DNA from: Haberlea rhodopensis
Taxonomy: Eukaryota; Streptophyta; Magnoliopsida; Lamiales; Gesneriaceae
Assembly: GCA_907163345.1 (NCBI GenBank)
Contig: CAJQUN010000003.1
Coordinates: 22,645,879-22,709,878 of the forward strand
DNA: 64,000 bases
Direction: 5' to 3'
Position numbers and translations under genes: made by a program. A model generated the notes under the pieces. That model did not search any database. It was not told the DNA's origin and worked only from the letters and a program-made list of their open reading frames with translations. Below are positions 23,304 through 33,606 of this stretch, piece after piece. Position 1 is the first letter of the stretch. Each line of letters opens with the position of its first letter.

Positions 23304-26300
23304 TCACATACCCGAAAATAGTTCTGGGTAGTGCTGCACCATGTGTCGCTCCGTCTCCCACGTGGCCTCCTCGACACCCCTACGATCCCACTGAACTTTG
23401 ACCATAGGTATAACTTTGTTTCTCAGTCTGCGATCTGCCCTATCCAAAATCCTGATAGGCCGCTCCACATAGGAAACATCGGACTCAATCTGAACCTCAG
23501 AAGGCTGTAACACATGTGAAGGGTCCGGCTCATACTTCCTCAGCATAGACACATGGAATACATCGTGTATACCAGACAGAGAAGGCGGTAAAGCCAAACG
23601 GTACGCCAGAGTACCCACACGCTGTAAGATCTCATACGGCCCCACGTATCTAGGAGACAACTTCCCCCGCATACCAAACCGTACCACACCCCTGAAGGGT
23701 GAGATCTTCAGAAAAACTCTGTCGCCCAACTGAAATTCCAACGGTCTTCGCCGTTGATTTGCATATGCTGCCTGTCTATCCTGAGCTGCCTTCATCTTTC
23801 TTCTGATAACCTTAACTTTCTCTTCCATTTCTTGAACCAACTCTGGTCCTCCAACCGACTTACGGTCCAAGTCATCCCAACACAAGGGTGACCTACAACG
23901 CCTACCATAGAGGGCCTCGAAAGGAGCCATCTGTATACTTGCCTGGTAGCTGTTGTTGTAAGAGAACTCTACCAAGGCTATCAAGTCCTGCCATGATATG
24001 TCGAACTCTAACACACAAGCTCTCAACATATCCTCGAGCGTCTGTATCGTACGCTCAGTCTGTCCGTCTGTCTGAGGGTGATAGGCTGTGCTCAGCCTCA
24101 ACTCCGTACCTAGAGCTTTCTGCAGACCTTCCCAAAAGTGAGATGTGAACCGTGGATCTCGATCAGACACTATCGAAACAGGAATCCCGTGTAGTCTCAC
24201 TATATCTCTGACATATAACTGCGCCATCCTCAAGTGCGTATATGTCATACAGTAAGGAATGAAATGAGCCACTTTGATCAATCTGTCCACGACTACCCAG
24301 ATGGCATCAAAACCCGAAACAGTCCTCGGTAAGTGGGTCACGAAATCCATAGACACGTGCTGCCACTTCCACTCGGGTATCTCCAAACTCCTTAGTTCAC
24401 CTCCCGGCCTCTGCCTCTCAGCCTTCACTTGCTGACAAATCAAACAGCGCTTGACAAATGAGGTGACATCTTGTTTCATACGCCTCCACCAGAACTGGTT
24501 GCGTAGATCCTTATACATCTTCTTCCCGCCTGGGTGAACACTCATCCTGCTGCAATGAGCTCGCTGTAAGATACCCTGGCGCAACTCGGGTGTATCTGGA
24601 ACCACCCATCTGTCGCCAAGTCGCAAAGAACCGTCCTCAGCCACTCTGAATCTCGATGGCTGATCTGAATGGACCACTGACATCCATCTCTGAATCTCTG
24701 CATCGGTCCCCTGAGCCTTCCTGATGTGATCATAAATAACCGGCTCAGCTAGCAAGGTCAAAACCTGTACTGGTGAAGTAGACACATCGTAATCGAATCC
24801 CAAATGGCAGTAGGAGCCCAACATAGCCGATAGGTACATGGCATCCTCTGCTGTGCTCCTCACCTTCCGACTCAAAGCGTCGGCTGTCAAATTCGCTTTC
24901 CCGGGATGGTATAGGATTTCACAATCATAATCCTTCAATAGATCCATCCATCTCCTCTGTCTCATGTTCAGCTCAGCCTGTGTAAACAAGAACTTCAGGC
25001 TCTTGTGATCAGTGAAGATGGTGAATGAGGTACCGTATAAGTAGTGTCGCCATATCTTCAAGGCGAAAACTATAGCTGCCAACTCCAAATCATGGACTGG
25101 ATACCTCGTCTCATGTGGCTTCAACTGTCTCGAAGCATAAGCCACAACATGTCTGTCCTGCATCAGTACGCATCCTAAGCCCTGTAGCGATGCGTCGGTA
25201 TAAAGAACAAATCCTTTGTTCTCCTTGGGAATCACAAGAACTGGTGCAGTAGTCAGTCTGTGTTTCAATTCCCGGAAACTCTGCTCACAAGCCTCTGACC
25301 AACAAAAAGAGACTCCCTTCTGAGTCAGCTGTGTAAGTGGTTTGGCGATCTTTGAGAAACCCTCGACGAAACGTCGATAATAGCCAGCCAACCCAAGAAA
25401 ACTCCGAATCTCACTGACTGAAGTAGGGGTAGACCAATCCATAACTGCCTCTATCTTCCTCGGGTCTACTGATATCCCTTCTCGTGATATAATATGGCCC
25501 AAGAATGCAACACTGCTCAGCCAAAACTCACACTTGCTGAGTTTAGCGTACAACTGATGATCTCTGAGGATCTGGAGCACTATCCTCAGATGATTGGCAT
25601 GATCCTCCTCACTCCTTGAATAGACGAGGATGTCATCAATGAATACGATCACAAACTGATCGAGGTACTCCTGAAATACTCTGTTCATCAGGCTCATAAA
25701 AACTGCAGGTGCATTTGTTACACCGAAAGGCATCACCAAGAACTCATAGTGTCCGTATCGAGTTCTAAAAGCCGTCTTTTGAACATCACCAGCTCTAACC
25801 CGCACCTGATGATAGCCTGACCTCAAGTCTATCTTAGAGTACACCTCTGTACCCTGAAGCTGGTCGAACAGATCATCAATCCTCGGAAGTGGATATCTGT
25901 TCTTCACTGTAGCCTTGTTCAATTGCCTGTAGTCAATGCACAGACGCATTGATCCATCCTTCTTTTTCACGAACAAGACTGGTGCACCCCAAGGCGATAC
26001 ACTAGGACGAATGTATCCCTTGTCAAGGAGCTCCTGTAACTGTACCTTTAGTTCCCTCAGCTCTGCCGGTGCCATCCTGTATGGGGCACGAGAAATGGCT
26101 GATGTCCCCGGTAACAGCTCAATAGCAAACTCAACATCCCTGACAGGCGGAAATCCCGGAATCTCATCTGGGAACACATCAATGAACTCCGCCACAACTG
26201 GAATGTCCTCGGCTCTCACTTCTTTTTCCTCAGATACATCCACCGCATAAATGATGTAACCGGTGTGGCCGCGCTCCAATAACCGCGACATCTTAACCGC

Positions 26301-27821
26301 TGAGATCACTGGAATCCTTGGACGAGAGCCGTCCCCATAAAAAGTCCACTGGAACCCCTGATCAGATAGAAAACGAACAGTCCTCTGCCGACAGTCTACC
26401 ACAGCTCGGTATCTGCTCAACACATCAATGCCGATAATACAGTCAAAGTCTGCCATCTCTAACTGAATCAGATCAGCCCTCAGATCATTGCCCTCAAAAT
26501 AAATGAGGCAATCAGACAACAGCCGATCCGCAATCACATGCTTCCCCGTGGGTGTCGAGACCATGAGAGGCGTGGGTAACAGAGACGAGCACAAGTGGTG
26601 TCTCTCCACAAAGGCAACAGATACAAAAGAATGAGAAGCACCTGTATCTACCAAAATAAATGCAGGGTACGTAAATAAATGACACGTACCAGCAATGACC
26701 TCCTCTGGGGCTGCCTCAGCTTGCTCCCTAGTCAGTGCGTACACCTGACCCTGCGGTGGTCCTGCCGCCTGACCTCCTTGCGGTCGAGGCGCAAACTGCT
26801 GTCTCGGTGGTGCCCTCCCAGCATCAAATCTTGGCCTATTCGGCCCTGAGTCTGTCTGACTTGCCCGATTGGGACAGTTCCTAGCTAAGTGGCCCACCTT
26901 GCCACAAACATAACAGCCTCGGCAGTCACGTGACAAGTGAAATCCTCCACAGCGGTCACACCTGTCCCCTCCTGCCTTACTCCCCTGTGTAGGTCCTCGA
27001 TTGCTCTGTTTCTGACTTTGAGATTTCTTCCCGCTAAATCTGGAAGATGATGAGGCTCCACGAGTCTTGAACTGATCTCCTCGTGGTTTCAAACTATCAG
27101 CAACAGGCCTCTGTGATGGTACTGGAGGGGGTACAACATCTTTGTATGCTCCCACTGCAATTTCCGCTAACTCTGCCCGTGTCAGGGCGTCATCAAAAGA
27201 GCTAGGGTTGTTGGAGATAACCCGGTCAAATAGTTCTGGCCTGAGTCCTTTCATGAAATGCCTCATCTTTGCATGGCTGCTCACAGCAATATGGGGGACA
27301 TACCTCAACAGTGAGGAATACTGCAAGGCAAAGTCTGAAACTGACATGTTTCCCTGCTTCAAGTTAGTGAATTCGTCCTCTTTGACTTGTCTAGCAGCGG
27401 CAGAAAAATACCGGTTAAGAAACCGGGTCCTGAATACAGTCCAGTCTACTACCATGCCCTGAGCTCTCAGTTCCACCACAGTGGTCTTCCACCACATAGA
27501 AGGCTTCTTCGCCATCTGAAACTCGGCTAACCTCAGCCATGCGGTACGTGCACAGGGCGCAGTCACAAGTATATGCTCTATCCGTTCTAGCCATTCTTCG
27601 GCCCCTTCTCCAGATTCGGTCCCCTCAAACATGGGTGGACGGAAATTCAGAAACTGTGTCAAACTGAGCTCCCCGGGTAATAACATCTGTGCACTGGGCT
27701 CTATTCCCACAGCAGGTGGCGGTAAAGGATTCACATGAGCAACACTAGCATTCATACTGCCCATATCCCCTACCTCTTCATTGAGGTTCTCCGGGTTAAT
27801 AGCCGCCATGCTGCAACACAA
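23304..27821 (-). CDS. Gag-pol polyprotein of the chromovirus
   Basis: One unbroken frame of 1505 codons. Domains in order: gag capsid region (~60-230); a CxxC-type finger and a CCHC zinc knuckle (CYVCGKVGHLARNC, ~303-316); aspartic protease with VDTGASHS (~391-398); reverse transcriptase ~575-780 with the FIDDILVY active site (~727-734); RNase H from FVLYTDAS (~871) to ~985; integrase with an HHCC finger (His1089, His1096, Cys1126, Cys1129) and the catalytic triad Asp1159, Asp1220, Glu1256; and a C-terminal chromodomain-like fold (~1450-1500). All catalytic residues I looked for are present and there is no stop or frameshift. Translation may start at the first ATG or at MAAIN four codons downstream. 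Gag and pol share one frame, as in many plant chromoviruses. Confidence 0.97.
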   Translation of the reverse strand: MCCSMAAINPENLNEEVGDMGSMNASVAHVNPLPPPAVGIEPSAQMLLPGELSLTQFLNFRPPMFEGTESGEGAEEWLERIEHILVTAPCARTAWLRLAEFQMAKKPSMWWKTTVVELRAQGMVVDWTVFRTRFLNRYFSAAARQVKEDEFTNLKQGNMSVSDFALQYSSLLRYVPHIAVSSHAKMRHFMKGLRPELFDRVISNNPSSFDDALTRAELAEIAVGAYKDVVPPPVPSQRPVADSLKPRGDQFKTRGASSSSRFSGKKSQSQKQSNRGPTQGSKAGGDRCDRCGGFHLSRDCRGCYVCGKVGHLARNCPNRASQTDSGPNRPRFDAGRAPPRQQFAPRPQGGQAAGPPQGQVYALTREQAEAAPEEVIAGTCHLFTYPAFILVDTGASHSFVSVAFVERHHLCSSLLPTPLMVSTPTGKHVIADRLLSDCLIYFEGNDLRADLIQLEMADFDCIIGIDVLSRYRAVVDCRQRTVRFLSDQGFQWTFYGDGSRPRIPVISAVKMSRLLERGHTGYIIYAVDVSEEKEVRAEDIPVVAEFIDVFPDEIPGFPPVRDVEFAIELLPGTSAISRAPYRMAPAELRELKVQLQELLDKGYIRPSVSPWGAPVLFVKKKDGSMRLCIDYRQLNKATVKNRYPLPRIDDLFDQLQGTEVYSKIDLRSGYHQVRVRAGDVQKTAFRTRYGHYEFLVMPFGVTNAPAVFMSLMNRVFQEYLDQFVIVFIDDILVYSRSEEDHANHLRIVLQILRDHQLYAKLSKCEFWLSSVAFLGHIISREGISVDPRKIEAVMDWSTPTSVSEIRSFLGLAGYYRRFVEGFSKIAKPLTQLTQKGVSFCWSEACEQSFRELKHRLTTAPVLVIPKENKGFVLYTDASLQGLGCVLMQDRHVVAYASRQLKPHETRYPVHDLELAAIVFALKIWRHYLYGTSFTIFTDHKSLKFLFTQAELNMRQRRWMDLLKDYDCEILYHPGKANLTADALSRKVRSTAEDAMYLSAMLGSYCHLGFDYDVSTSPVQVLTLLAEPVIYDHIRKAQGTDAEIQRWMSVVHSDQPSRFRVAEDGSLRLGDRWVVPDTPELRQGILQRAHCSRMSVHPGGKKMYKDLRNQFWWRRMKQDVTSFVKRCLICQQVKAERQRPGGELRSLEIPEWKWQHVSMDFVTHLPRTVSGFDAIWVVVDRLIKVAHFIPYCMTYTHLRMAQLYVRDIVRLHGIPVSIVSDRDPRFTSHFWEGLQKALGTELRLSTAYHPQTDGQTERTIQTLEDMLRACVLEFDISWQDLIALVEFSYNNSYQASIQMAPFEALYGRRCRSPLCWDDLDRKSVGGPELVQEMEEKVKVIRRKMKAAQDRQAAYANQRRRPLEFQLGDRVFLKISPFRGVVRFGMRGKLSPRYVGPYEILQRVGTLAYRLALPPSLSGIHDVFHVSMLRKYEPDPSHVLQPSEVQIESDVSYVERPIRILDRADRRLRNKVIPMVKVQWDRRGVEEATWETERHMVQHYPELFSGM

Positions 27822-28010
27822 GAGTTAACAACAATACCAAAAGCAGTTCATAGTATAAGCCGTTAGATAATAAGAGTATCATATCCAAAAGCATGTTAGT
27901 ATAATACTTATACAACAATATGCATCACATGCATAACATGCCCAACAATGAATACCTAGCCAACTTGTCTCTAAAGGCTACCCTTCACTTTTCCCTGGTT
28001 ATCTAACCAC

Positions 28011-28023
28011 TGCTCTGATACCA
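28011..28023 (-). other. Primer-binding site, initiator tRNA-Met type
   Basis: On the minus strand this reads TGGTATCAGAGCA, five bases after the 5' LTR. It is the classic complement of the 3' end of plant initiator tRNA-Met. Confidence 0.93.
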
Positions 28024-28028
28024 CTAAA

Positions 28029-30397
28029 TGTGAGACCCCGATATCTCAAAATACTAATAGGTGCGAATTAAGAGAACTAAACATTCATATGAATAAATCA
28101 GAGTAAAGAGTCATGTTGATTTTCCTGAGCTTAAGGAATACAGTAGCAAAAGTTTCAAAAGGGATTTCACAATATTCCTACAAAAGGTGCTACATTATAG
28201 TCTTATTCTACCACAAGTAGAAGCTATATAAAATTTTTCTCAAATCTTGTAGCTAATCCCGTAACTCTCCTTATAGCTCAGCTTCTCAACCCCGACCCTG
28301 GTTCTCAACATCAAAAGCACCTACAAAGACAACCCCCAACACATGAGCATATCACAATTCATATTCAACATAATATGAAAATAAGGCGTAAATGCACAAT
28401 CATAAAATACAAATTCCTGTATTTCCATCGCATTTACAATGCCCACTGGTTGTCCCTGTACCATGATCCATAATATAACACATTATATGAATGTATGGTT
28501 TCACAAATGAATGTCATGACATTTCCTCTTTTTCTTGAGTCAGTCATCATCGGTTATTTTAATACTTCTCCGCTTTTATAATCTCAAAACAAGCGGTATC
28601 TCATCCTCGCTTCTTTATACTAGCGGTATCTCATCCTCGCTCAGTATAGTATATACCCGCCTCCATGTGCAAGCGAGCCTCCCCCCTCCCGCTCCACATT
28701 TTTAGCGGTAAAGCGTAAGCATTAACACCTTAACCGTGATCGCCCTGACTCGTGGAATACATCTCTTTATCCCACATCACAATATGCAACAACAATGCAT
28801 AATATGCAACAACAATGCATAATAACATGTATCAACTCAATAATGCATCACATTGCATTCATCATGTGTCATGCAGACAAAACATAAATACATGTTACCG
28901 TTGGGATGCCCGTACGTCGCTTACGTACCTTTCCAAAAAGTAGTGTGTGGTGGGACTCTATCCCCTGCGTTGTGTAGCCGTCTGTGAAGGCTCTACACCA
29001 GTGTACAACACAATATTAGATGCCAATATATGATCCAAAATCAAAAATCCAACAAAAAACAATATTTCAAAATTTTGCTTCTGGCGATCGATCGCTACCC
29101 CTTGGCGATCGATCGCCAAACTCCACTGTCCCATGGCGATCGATCGCGCCTTTCATGGCGATCGATCGCGTGGCTTTGATTTTGGCTACTGGACCTCGGC
29201 GATCGATCGCGCCCTTTGTGGCGATCGATCGCCACCTGGTCTGTGCGCGATAATTTCCCAGAATGTTCAACACCGATAATCACACCTTTCATTCTAACAT
29301 GTAAGACATACAACATGCCAAAACCAACATGCTAGTATTTAAAACACATTACCCTGAGTGTATTTACATCGAGATTGTACCCCAACCACAAACTCACATG
29401 CATTAAAAACACCCATGAACATCAGCACTCATCCAACATTTTCTGAAAACAGGGCATTGTCTTCCTGCCCAGATTTTTGAGTACATACTTTCAAGCAATG
29501 AAATCTATCACATAAGTCATGCAATTTGCTCGAATAAAAATGTCAAGGGTTTCACCAAACTACCATGCATATTTTCACATCGAAGGTTCATTCAAAAACC
29601 CTTCTAACATGCATAATACCACCCCTTCAATATCACTCCCAGATCACATATTTCCAGAAAACAGGGGAAAATATCTACCCAGATTTTCGAACACCATACT
29701 TTACATGCTTAAATCTACCACATAAAACATGTAATGTGCTCAAGGAAAAATACTGGAAGCTTCATAAACACACCATAAATGAACATGAATCGAAGGTTTA
29801 ACGAAACCTAACCTAACATGCCATTTCTCACACTAAACAAAGTATGAACTCAACAACAAAAACTTCAAACCCAGAAATGGTTTCTCACCCCTTTTGGCTC
29901 CGATTTTTGCAAGCTTTCCAAGCAAGAAAAATGGTGGATCTCCTCTTGTTTTCCCTTACCAGATGTTGGACGAAAAAGTTGGAAAGAATGGAGTGATTTC
30001 AGTTATGACAAGGTGGAGTGAGAGGTAAGGGAAAAGGTATGGGCAAGCTGCAGCTGGCAGCAGGGTATGGGTCAAGGGGGGTGGTTTGTGGTGGGTTTAT
30101 GTGATGTGTTATGTTTTGGTCCCGGTATTTCGCACGATGTATTAAAATATCCTCACATGATATTTTATAGTATTTTCTCATTAAAATACTTCAATTCCCA
30201 TTTAAAATATACTTTACCAAAACGATTAACACACACCCCAAATTAAACATGCCACAATCCCCAAAATCCCAACATGTAACACATGCACCCTCACATGCAC
30301 CTCCCAATATTATTAATTCATCACAAGAATTAGTACCATAATTTTCACAACAATGATTAATGTTTAAATAACACATAATCATTTCGGGGATATCACA
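28029..30397 (-). repeat. 5' LTR of the chromovirus
   Basis: 2369 bp, a near-perfect duplicate of 20857-23230. Transcription of the element would start here on the minus strand. No unambiguous TATA box was assigned. Confidence 0.97.
29084..29232. repeat. Six GCGATCGATCGC palindromes in the 5' LTR
   Basis: The same six exact palindromes as in the other LTR, shifted by 7168 bp. They fall inside the LTR that drives transcription. Confidence 0.95.
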
Positions 30398-30402
30398 GCT
30401 TA

Positions 30403-30598
30403 ATATAATGACTTTTATGCAGCAACTTCACAAACTTTGGTATTTCACGTTGTAAACGTTCGGCCAATGTATTAGCTCATGTTTTTAGCTTATATGGCTG
30501 TTTCTGTTGGTTTTATATCTGATTTAGTGGAATCTTATCATTTTTTTTTAGAAAGACTATATAAACTCTGCTCCGATAGGTTGTGCTTGATATAATGA
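30403..30598 (+). repeat. Tandem duplication unit B (uninterrupted)
   Basis: The sister copy of 20348-20856 without the MITE. It preserves the pre-insertion sequence and ends 'ggttgtgcttgatataatga', matching the A/B junction. Confidence 0.85.
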
Positions 30599-30748
30599 TA
30601 TCATATTTATGTTTACTTTTTTAAAAAAATACCCTCTTACTTTATTAAATAATAATAAATTTATCAAATTACACTAATTGTTAGTAAAATATATTATATT
30701 ATAATATCTATAAATGAACTAATCTTTCTCACGTGTCATGATCATGCC

Positions 30749-32838
30749 AATAATATTGGGTTTTTTAACTAAATAACCCAAATTAAATAAATAATTATCA
30801 AAATAACCCCAAATTTAACAAATTTAAAAACTAACCTTACACGCCAAAGTTGGAGTGACCATGTAAAATACTGATCATGCCAACTGGATTGGCGTGTGGC
30901 GTGGCCAACTTCTAATATATTTTTTATTTTTTTAAAATAAAAAAATAAATTTAAAATAAAATACAATAAAAATATATATAAGTCTAATATTTATATGAAT
31001 TTGGTTTGTGCACAACTCATAAATCAACTCATTAGTCTAAATTAACTGATTTATTATTTTATATACCTGTTTTGCGTTCAACTTATACACCAACTAAAAA
31101 AAACTTATTTTAAAGGACAAAAACATAAAATAATAAATCTATCAATTTAGACTAATGAGTTTATTTATGAGTTGTGCACAAACCAATTCCATATAAAAAT
31201 TGGACTTGTATATATTTTTATTGTATTTTAATTTTCATTTGTTTATTTGTTTTTTAAAAAAAGAAAAAAAAACAATAAAAATAATGGAAGTTTTCCACGG
31301 CAACTTGATTGGCAGTTAGCGTTTTGGATCATTTTATTAAATTTTTATATTTTAGATTATTTTGTTAAATATTTTTAAATGTAGGTTATTTAAATAAATA
31401 ACCCCAAACCTGAGCCCAAATATATGGACCTCAAATTATCTATAATATTTTTTCTAGACATTTAAATAGGGTTTTTTAATCACCCGAATTGTTTTTTTTA
31501 ACAAAATAACCCAATTTAAAAATGTTTAACGAAGTAACCCGAAACGCAAACTCGGTTGGCATTTTCTAGAATTTATCATATATATTTTTATCAATGTCGT
31601 ATCATGTAAATTTTAAAAATCCATGTCGTCGTGTTCGTATCGCATCTTGTCCGTGTCACGGTGTCATTGTCTGTGCATCATAGCTTTGTATTGAGTAAAA
31701 TGGTTCGATCCAGTCTTACAGTCTATCGCTGTCTTTATCGTTTGAGGACTGAATAAGCCCATTTTGTATGGAATTGGCTTGTGCACAACTCATTTATAAA
31801 CTCATTAGCCTAAACTGATAGAGTTATTATTTTATGTTTTTTCTTTAAAATAAGTTTTTTTTTGAGTTGGTGTATAAGTTGAACACAAAACAGGTATATA
31901 AAATAATAAATCGGTCAATTTAGACTAATGAGTTGATTTATGAGTTGTGCACAAACCAAATCCATATAAATATTAGACTTATATATATTTTTATTGTATT
32001 TTATTTTAAATTTATTTTTTATTTAAAAAAAGAAGAAAAAAAAAATTAGAAGTTGGCGTGTCTTGGACACGCCAATCCAGTTGGCATGTCCAACTTTCAA
32101 AGTTGGACACGCTTGAAAGTTGGACACGTCAATCCAGTTGGCGTGATCAATATTTTATATGGTCATGCCAACTGAGTTGACGTGTAAGGCCATCTCCAAC
32201 CCTGCGCTATTCCCAGCGCCATTTCTGGCGCTGGGAACAGTGCTGCGCCAGAAATGGCGCAGCTCCGCAGCAGTTTTACTTTTTTTTTAATTTTTTTGTT
32301 TTATTTTTTATATACTTATATTATTTATTATACTATTTATATTGTTTTTAATATATTTTAATCGTTTTTATTATATAATTTTTGAAAAATTTAAAATTAT
32401 TAATATTTATAGTATTTAAAACTTTATAATTAATATTTTTAAAAATTAAATTTATTTTTAATTATTATAAATGAAATTAAAACATGCTAAAAAATTACAA
32501 AATTAAATTATTCATGATGTTTAAACATACAATTAATTTAAAAATTACTTAACTTAATAATACACGTAAAATAAATCGAAAAAAAAAATTATTATAAATG
32601 AAATTAAAAGGAATATTATAAGGAATATTTCTTTTGAAGTAAAATTTGGAGCAGATAGGTTGGAGATGAGTTTTGTGTTTGGTGCAGAAATTGCACTATT
32701 TTGGTGCAAAACCTGCGCTAAAATGAATTTTTGGGTTGGAGATGGCCTAAGGTTAGTTTTTAAAATTGTTAAATTTGGGGTTATTTTGATAATTGTTTAT
32801 TTAATTTGAGTTATTTAGTTAAAAAACCCAATAATATT
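30749..32838. mobile_element. Long-TIR, MULE-type nonautonomous element
   Basis: The body 30758-32829 starts GGGTTTTTTAAC and ends GTTAAAAAACCC. It is flanked by the perfect 9-bp duplication AATAATATT (30749-30757 and 32830-32838), the size typical of Mutator-like elements. The inverted arms are long: 30758 to about 31210 pairs with about 31760-32829, excluding a nested MITE. They share 'ccagttggcgtg' and 'gagttgtgcacaaaccaa' motifs. No transposase frame remains. The middle (about 31440-31740) shows no captured gene that I can recognise. Confidence 0.9.
32185..32750. mobile_element. PIF/Harbinger (Tourist-like) MITE nested in the MULE
   Basis: A 560-bp body (32188-32747) with termini GGCCATCTCCAACCC and GGGTTGGAGATGGCC and TAA target duplications. 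The uninterrupted opposite arm of the host element (30832-30846, 'aaccttacacg') supplies the empty site, so both insertion and boundaries are certain. AT-rich interior, no ORF. Confidence 0.95.
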
Positions 32839-33606
32839 AGACCTGATTTTTTACCAATCATTTTTTCACAAAATATGAATATTTTACAAAATAAATATCT
32901 TCCATTATTATCTTTTATCGATTTAGATACGATATTCTCTTTGGGAGCTTCTAGGTTTTGATCTATCCAAATATTGGGACCACAATATCCTCAAACTTTT
33001 TGCACTTTTCCCTTTTCACACACTTGGCGCTTATCCCTTCCAAAAGAATCAATAACTACTTTTTTCCTCCAATTCTCGAATCCATTTTGATTTCACCGCT
33101 ATCTCCCTTTTAACTAGTTCTAGATCGGATTTCTTTCTGTTGCTGTTAAGGTATTTGCTATCCCTGGTTTTCTTCTTGTTTGTTTCCGTGTTGCTTAGAA
33201 ATCTACTGAATTTTTTTCCTTTTTGTAAGAAATAGAAAAGAATCAATTCTTGTGGTTATGTAATATTTCTGTACAATGGGTTGTCTGCTTTTCGTTAATT
33301 GTAAGCAGAGAAAACAGTATTTGGGTGTTTTAACTAGTGGATTAGTTCTGGAATTAGATTTTTCCTAGATAGATTTGTATAATCTCTTTGTAGCGCTTTC
33401 TCGGGTGTTTCTACTAGTGGGTTTTCAATGGAAAGCAAAGTTTTTCGATAACTCTCATTTGTTATCTGGAAAGAAGATGTAATCTTGGTATTTGGACTTT
33501 TTGGTTTTTTGTTGATGTATGTGGAATAGTTAATAATTAACTCGAATTTGGACATTCGAGTTTATTCAGTTTGGACTATAAAAGTATTGTATTGTGAACG
33601 TTGAGG
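32839..33606 (+). promoter_or_regulatory. 5' flank and probable 5' UTR of the ELF3 gene
   Basis: Pyrimidine-rich DNA at 32995-33130 is followed by GT-rich, intron-like sequence. A 5' UTR intron is plausible but its ends are not assigned. No other gene was seen. Confidence 0.4.

Larger units (their letters stand above)
20857..30397 (-). mobile_element. Complete Ty3/Gypsy chromovirus LTR retrotransposon
   Basis: A 9541-bp element flanked by the perfect 5-bp target duplication GCTTA (20852-20856 and 30398-30402). On the minus strand the order is 5' LTR (28029-30397), a primer-binding site for initiator tRNA-Met, gag-pol (23304-27821), a polypurine tract and the 3' LTR (20857-23230). Both LTRs begin TG and end CA. 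Because the two LTRs are almost identical and the frame is open, the insertion is recent and may be autonomous. The integrase followed by a chromodomain-like C terminus puts it in the chromoviruses; LTR size and layout suggest the Tekay/Del lineage (inference). Confidence 0.97.

Noticed and set aside
25936..26250. 104-codon plus-strand frame and similar frames within 23.3-27.8 kb
   Set aside because: Antisense shadows of the gag-pol polyprotein.
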